The position numbers were made by a program, and so were the translations under genes. Shown here in pieces: positions 6,151 to 7,298 of a stretch of DNA of 7,298 nucleotides; position 1 is the stretch's first letter, and every line of letters starts with the position of its first letter. The stretch is from positions 1 to 7,298 of the forward strand of contig JAIOYM010000052.1 in the NCBI GenBank assembly GCA_021741085.1, in the 5' to 3' direction. The notes under the pieces were generated by a model. The model was given only the letters and a program-made list of their open reading frames with translations, made no database searches and was not told where the DNA came from. The stretch is from Rickettsiaceae bacterium (GTDB taxonomy: Bacteria > Pseudomonadota > Alphaproteobacteria > Rickettsiales > Rickettsiaceae).

Positions 6151-6170
6151 CTATTTTAAGATATTTTTTT

Positions 6171-6539
6171 ATGATACAAATGGAAAGCGTTCTAAACGTA
6201 GCGGATAACTCCGGCCCTACAAAGGTTAAGTGCATTAAAGTTTTAGGGCACTCAAAAAAAATGGTAGCTGGAATTGGAGATGTTATTGTTGTTTCGGTTA
6301 TTGAGGTAATACCTTCATCAAAAATAAAGAAAGGCACTGTGCGAAAAGCATTGATAGTTAGGACTAAATTTGGAGTAGTTAGACCCGATGGTAGCAAGAT
6401 TCAATTTGATGATAATGCAGCCGTTTTGCTTGATAAGCAATCCGAGCCTGTTGGAACTAGGGTTGAAGGGGCGGTTACCAGGGAAATCAGATATAAGGGT
6501 TTTGTAAGAATTGCTTCTCTTGCAGCGGAGGTTATTTAA
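6171..6539 (+). CDS. rplN: 50S ribosomal protein L14
   Basis: L14 lies at the subunit interface, contacts L19, and is the binding site of the silencing factor RsfS in bacteria. The 122-aa product is of standard length: [21 protein letters not shown] at the N-terminus, CIKVLGHS, then [61 protein letters not shown] and ASLAAEVI at the end, all matching the family. It opens the spc cluster, directly behind a near-consensus promoter. There is no Shine-Dalgarno sequence; a run of T precedes the ATG, and the leader from the predicted start would be very short. rplX begins 4 nt after the stop. Confidence 0.98.
   Translation: MIQMESVLNVADNSGPTKVKCIKVLGHSKKMVAGIGDVIVVSVIEVIPSSKIKKGTVRKALIVRTKFGVVRPDGSKIQFDDNAAVLLDKQSEPVGTRVEGAVTREIRYKGFVRIASLAAEVI
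6527..6531 (+). promoter_or_regulatory. Ribosome binding site for rplX
   Basis: GGAGG near the end of rplN is 12 nt before the ATG at 6544. The spacing is a little long but the motif is complete. It supports ATG 6544 over the TTG at 6511, which lies upstream of the motif and inside rplN. Confidence 0.6.
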
Positions 6540-6543
6540 GTAT

Positions 6544-6780
6544 ATGGCATGTATTGTAAAAATTAACAAAAAAATAAAAAAAGGCGTTAAAGCACTTGTT
6601 TTAGTTGGTAAAGATAAAGGAAAAGAAGCGGTAATTGTTGAAGTTATTAGACGAGATGCTACCGTAAAACTATCTGGAATAAACTTGGCTAAGAAGCACG
6701 TAAAACCAGAAAATAATAGTGCTGGGGTTGTTTTGCAAGAAATGCCAGTTCATGTTTCTAATGTATTAGTATTAAGTTGA
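6544..6780 (+). CDS. rplX: 50S ribosomal protein L24, short form
   Basis: L24 starts 50S assembly by binding the 5' region of 23S rRNA and sits near the tunnel exit. The 78-aa product carries the KOW motif region KKGVKALVLVGKDKGKEAVIVEVIRRD (two halves, residues 12-38), then SGINLAKKHVKPE (44-56), GVVLQEMPVHVSNV (61-74) and ends VLS. E. coli and most alphaproteobacterial L24 proteins run to about 103-109 aa, with a tail containing TRVGF after the SNV segment. Here the frame ends at TGA (6778-6780), and the next codons do not resemble that tail. Short L24 forms exist in other bacteria, so this may be natural. The start is ATG 6544, 4 nt after rplN; the frame extends back to a TTG at 6511, which I reject. 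Confidence 0.95.
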   Translation: MACIVKINKKIKKGVKALVLVGKDKGKEAVIVEVIRRDATVKLSGINLAKKHVKPENNSAGVVLQEMPVHVSNVLVLS

Positions 6781-6844
6781 TTACTTTTTAGACTTGTACA
6801 TAAATTTTAATGATATTTAAATTAATTATTCTATTTAGATCTGT
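6781..6844 (+). other. AT-rich rplX-rplE spacer
   Basis: This 64-nt spacer is almost entirely A and T. A loose -35/-10 pair can be drawn (TTGATT at 6777-6782 with CATAAA at 6799-6804, 16 nt apart), but both match only four of six. The end of the spacer, CTATTTAGAT, resembles CTATTTTAAGAT in the rplN leader. I see no terminator, small RNA or reading frame in it, and no Shine-Dalgarno sequence for rplE. Confidence 0.3.
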
Positions 6845-7298
6845 ATGTCAGAGGTAAACAAACAAAAAAAGTTGGTAAAATTTTCGGAATTATACCATGA
6901 TAATATAAAGAAGCTTTTGGCTAAAAATTTCGGTTATAAAAACCCTCATGAAATACCAAAAATACAAAAAATAGTTTTAAACATGGGGGTGGGTAAAGCT
7001 AGCTTGGATTCAAAAATTTTAAACCATGCTGTTGAGGATTTAAAAATGATCTCAGGCCAAGCTCCTGTTATCACAAAGGCTAAAAAATCATTGGCCAATT
7101 TTAAATTAAGAGCTGGTATGAATATTGGTTGTAAAGTTACTCTTAGAAAAAACAAAATGTACGAGTTTTTAGAAAGGCTAATTTTCATTTCCTTGTCAAG
7201 AATAAAGGAGTTTAAAGGTTTTACTTCTAAAAATTTTGATGGTAGAGGTAATTTTAATTTTGGTATAAAAGAACAAATAGTTTTCCCTGAAATTACCT
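6845..7298 (+). CDS. rplE: 50S ribosomal protein L5, 3' end cut by window edge
   Basis: L5 binds 5S rRNA with L18 and L25, touches the P-site tRNA elbow, and bridges to S13/S19 in the small subunit. The frame from ATG 6845 stays open to the window end: 151 codons plus one base, against about 180 in the family, so roughly 28 residues are missing. It shows IPKIQKIVLNMGVGKA (residues 38-53), the block ISGQAPVITKAKKSLANFKLR split over about 71-91, IGCKVTLR, MYEFLERLI, SLSRIKEFKGF and the signature FDGRGNFNFGIKEQIVFPEI near the cut. A leading stretch MSEVNKQKKLVKFSELY is slightly longer than in E. coli. There is no Shine-Dalgarno sequence before it. Confidence 0.97.
   Translation, partial: MSEVNKQKKLVKFSELYHDNIKKLLAKNFGYKNPHEIPKIQKIVLNMGVGKASLDSKILNHAVEDLKMISGQAPVITKAKKSLANFKLRAGMNIGCKVTLRKNKMYEFLERLIFISLSRIKEFKGFTSKNFDGRGNFNFGIKEQIVFPEIT

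Noticed and set aside
6104..6170. Terminator at the end of the S10 cluster
   Set aside because: The gap contains no GC-bearing stem followed by T residues; only promoter-like elements are visible.
6511..6543. TTG start adding eleven residues to L24
   Set aside because: It lies inside rplN, upstream of the GGAGG, and the ATG at 6544 gives the usual L24 start.
6137..6569. Two overlapping minus-strand open frames across rplN and the rpsQ-rplN gap
   Set aside because: They are antisense to conserved L14 coding sequence and do not resemble any family; they are shadow frames.
1..7298. Alternative genetic code, CRISPR, mobile element, tRNA or a hidden new system
   Set aside because: TGA serves as stop in rplD, rplW and rplX; no direct repeats with spacers, transposase, or tRNA-like folds were found; every stretch longer than 67 nt is a recognised translation gene.

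Overview
This window is one continuous, single-strand stretch of the bacterial translation 'superoperon' where the str, S10 and spc gene clusters meet. The gene order is tuf (5' end missing) - rpsJ - rplC - rplD - rplW - rplB - rpsS - rplV - rpsC - rplP - rpmC - rpsQ - rplN - rplX - rplE (3' end missing). All 15 genes are on the + strand and no gap exceeds 67 nt. I see no tRNA, rRNA, mobile element, CRISPR array or unknown gene, and no novel system.

The DNA is clearly AT-rich. TGA is used as a real stop (rplD, rplW, rplX) and the Trp codons I read are TGG, so the standard bacterial code applies. EF-Tu (KPHCN N-terminus), L3 (GSTGGRQDPGK block) and L2 (many Rickettsia-like stretches) point to Alphaproteobacteria. 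An AT-rich, host-associated Rickettsiales-type (or Holosporales-like) organism is most likely. This placement rests on remembered family sequences, not on a search.

Layout. Positions 1-1160 hold the end of the str cluster (EF-Tu). Positions 1175-6103 hold the S10 cluster: rpsJ to rplB are tightly packed, with ATGA overlaps at rplD/rplW and rplW/rplB; rpsS, rplV and rpsC follow; rplP and rpmC overlap by 8 nt; rpsQ closes the cluster. Positions 6171-7298 hold the start of the spc cluster (rplN, rplX, rplE). The 67-nt gap between rpsQ and rplN carries a near-consensus sigma70-type promoter, at the same boundary where E. coli has its spc promoter. Only 14 nt separate tuf from rpsJ, so there is no room for the long S10 leader that L4 uses for autoregulation in E. 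coli.

The gene products act together. EF-Tu delivers aminoacyl-tRNA to the ribosome. L2, L3, L4, L16 and L22 build the peptidyl-transferase and tunnel core. L22, L23, L24 and L29 surround the tunnel exit. L5 and S19 form an inter-subunit bridge, and S3, S10 and S17 build the small subunit.

Oddities worth a second look: EF-Tu has Val in place of the invariant P-loop Asp (GHVVHGKT); L2 has Lys in place of Met just before the [10 protein letters not shown] signature; L24 is only 78 aa and lacks the usual C-terminal tail; a perfect 10-bp inverted repeat lies inside the start of rpmC; and Shine-Dalgarno sequences are present at tightly packed genes but absent after the long AT-rich gaps.
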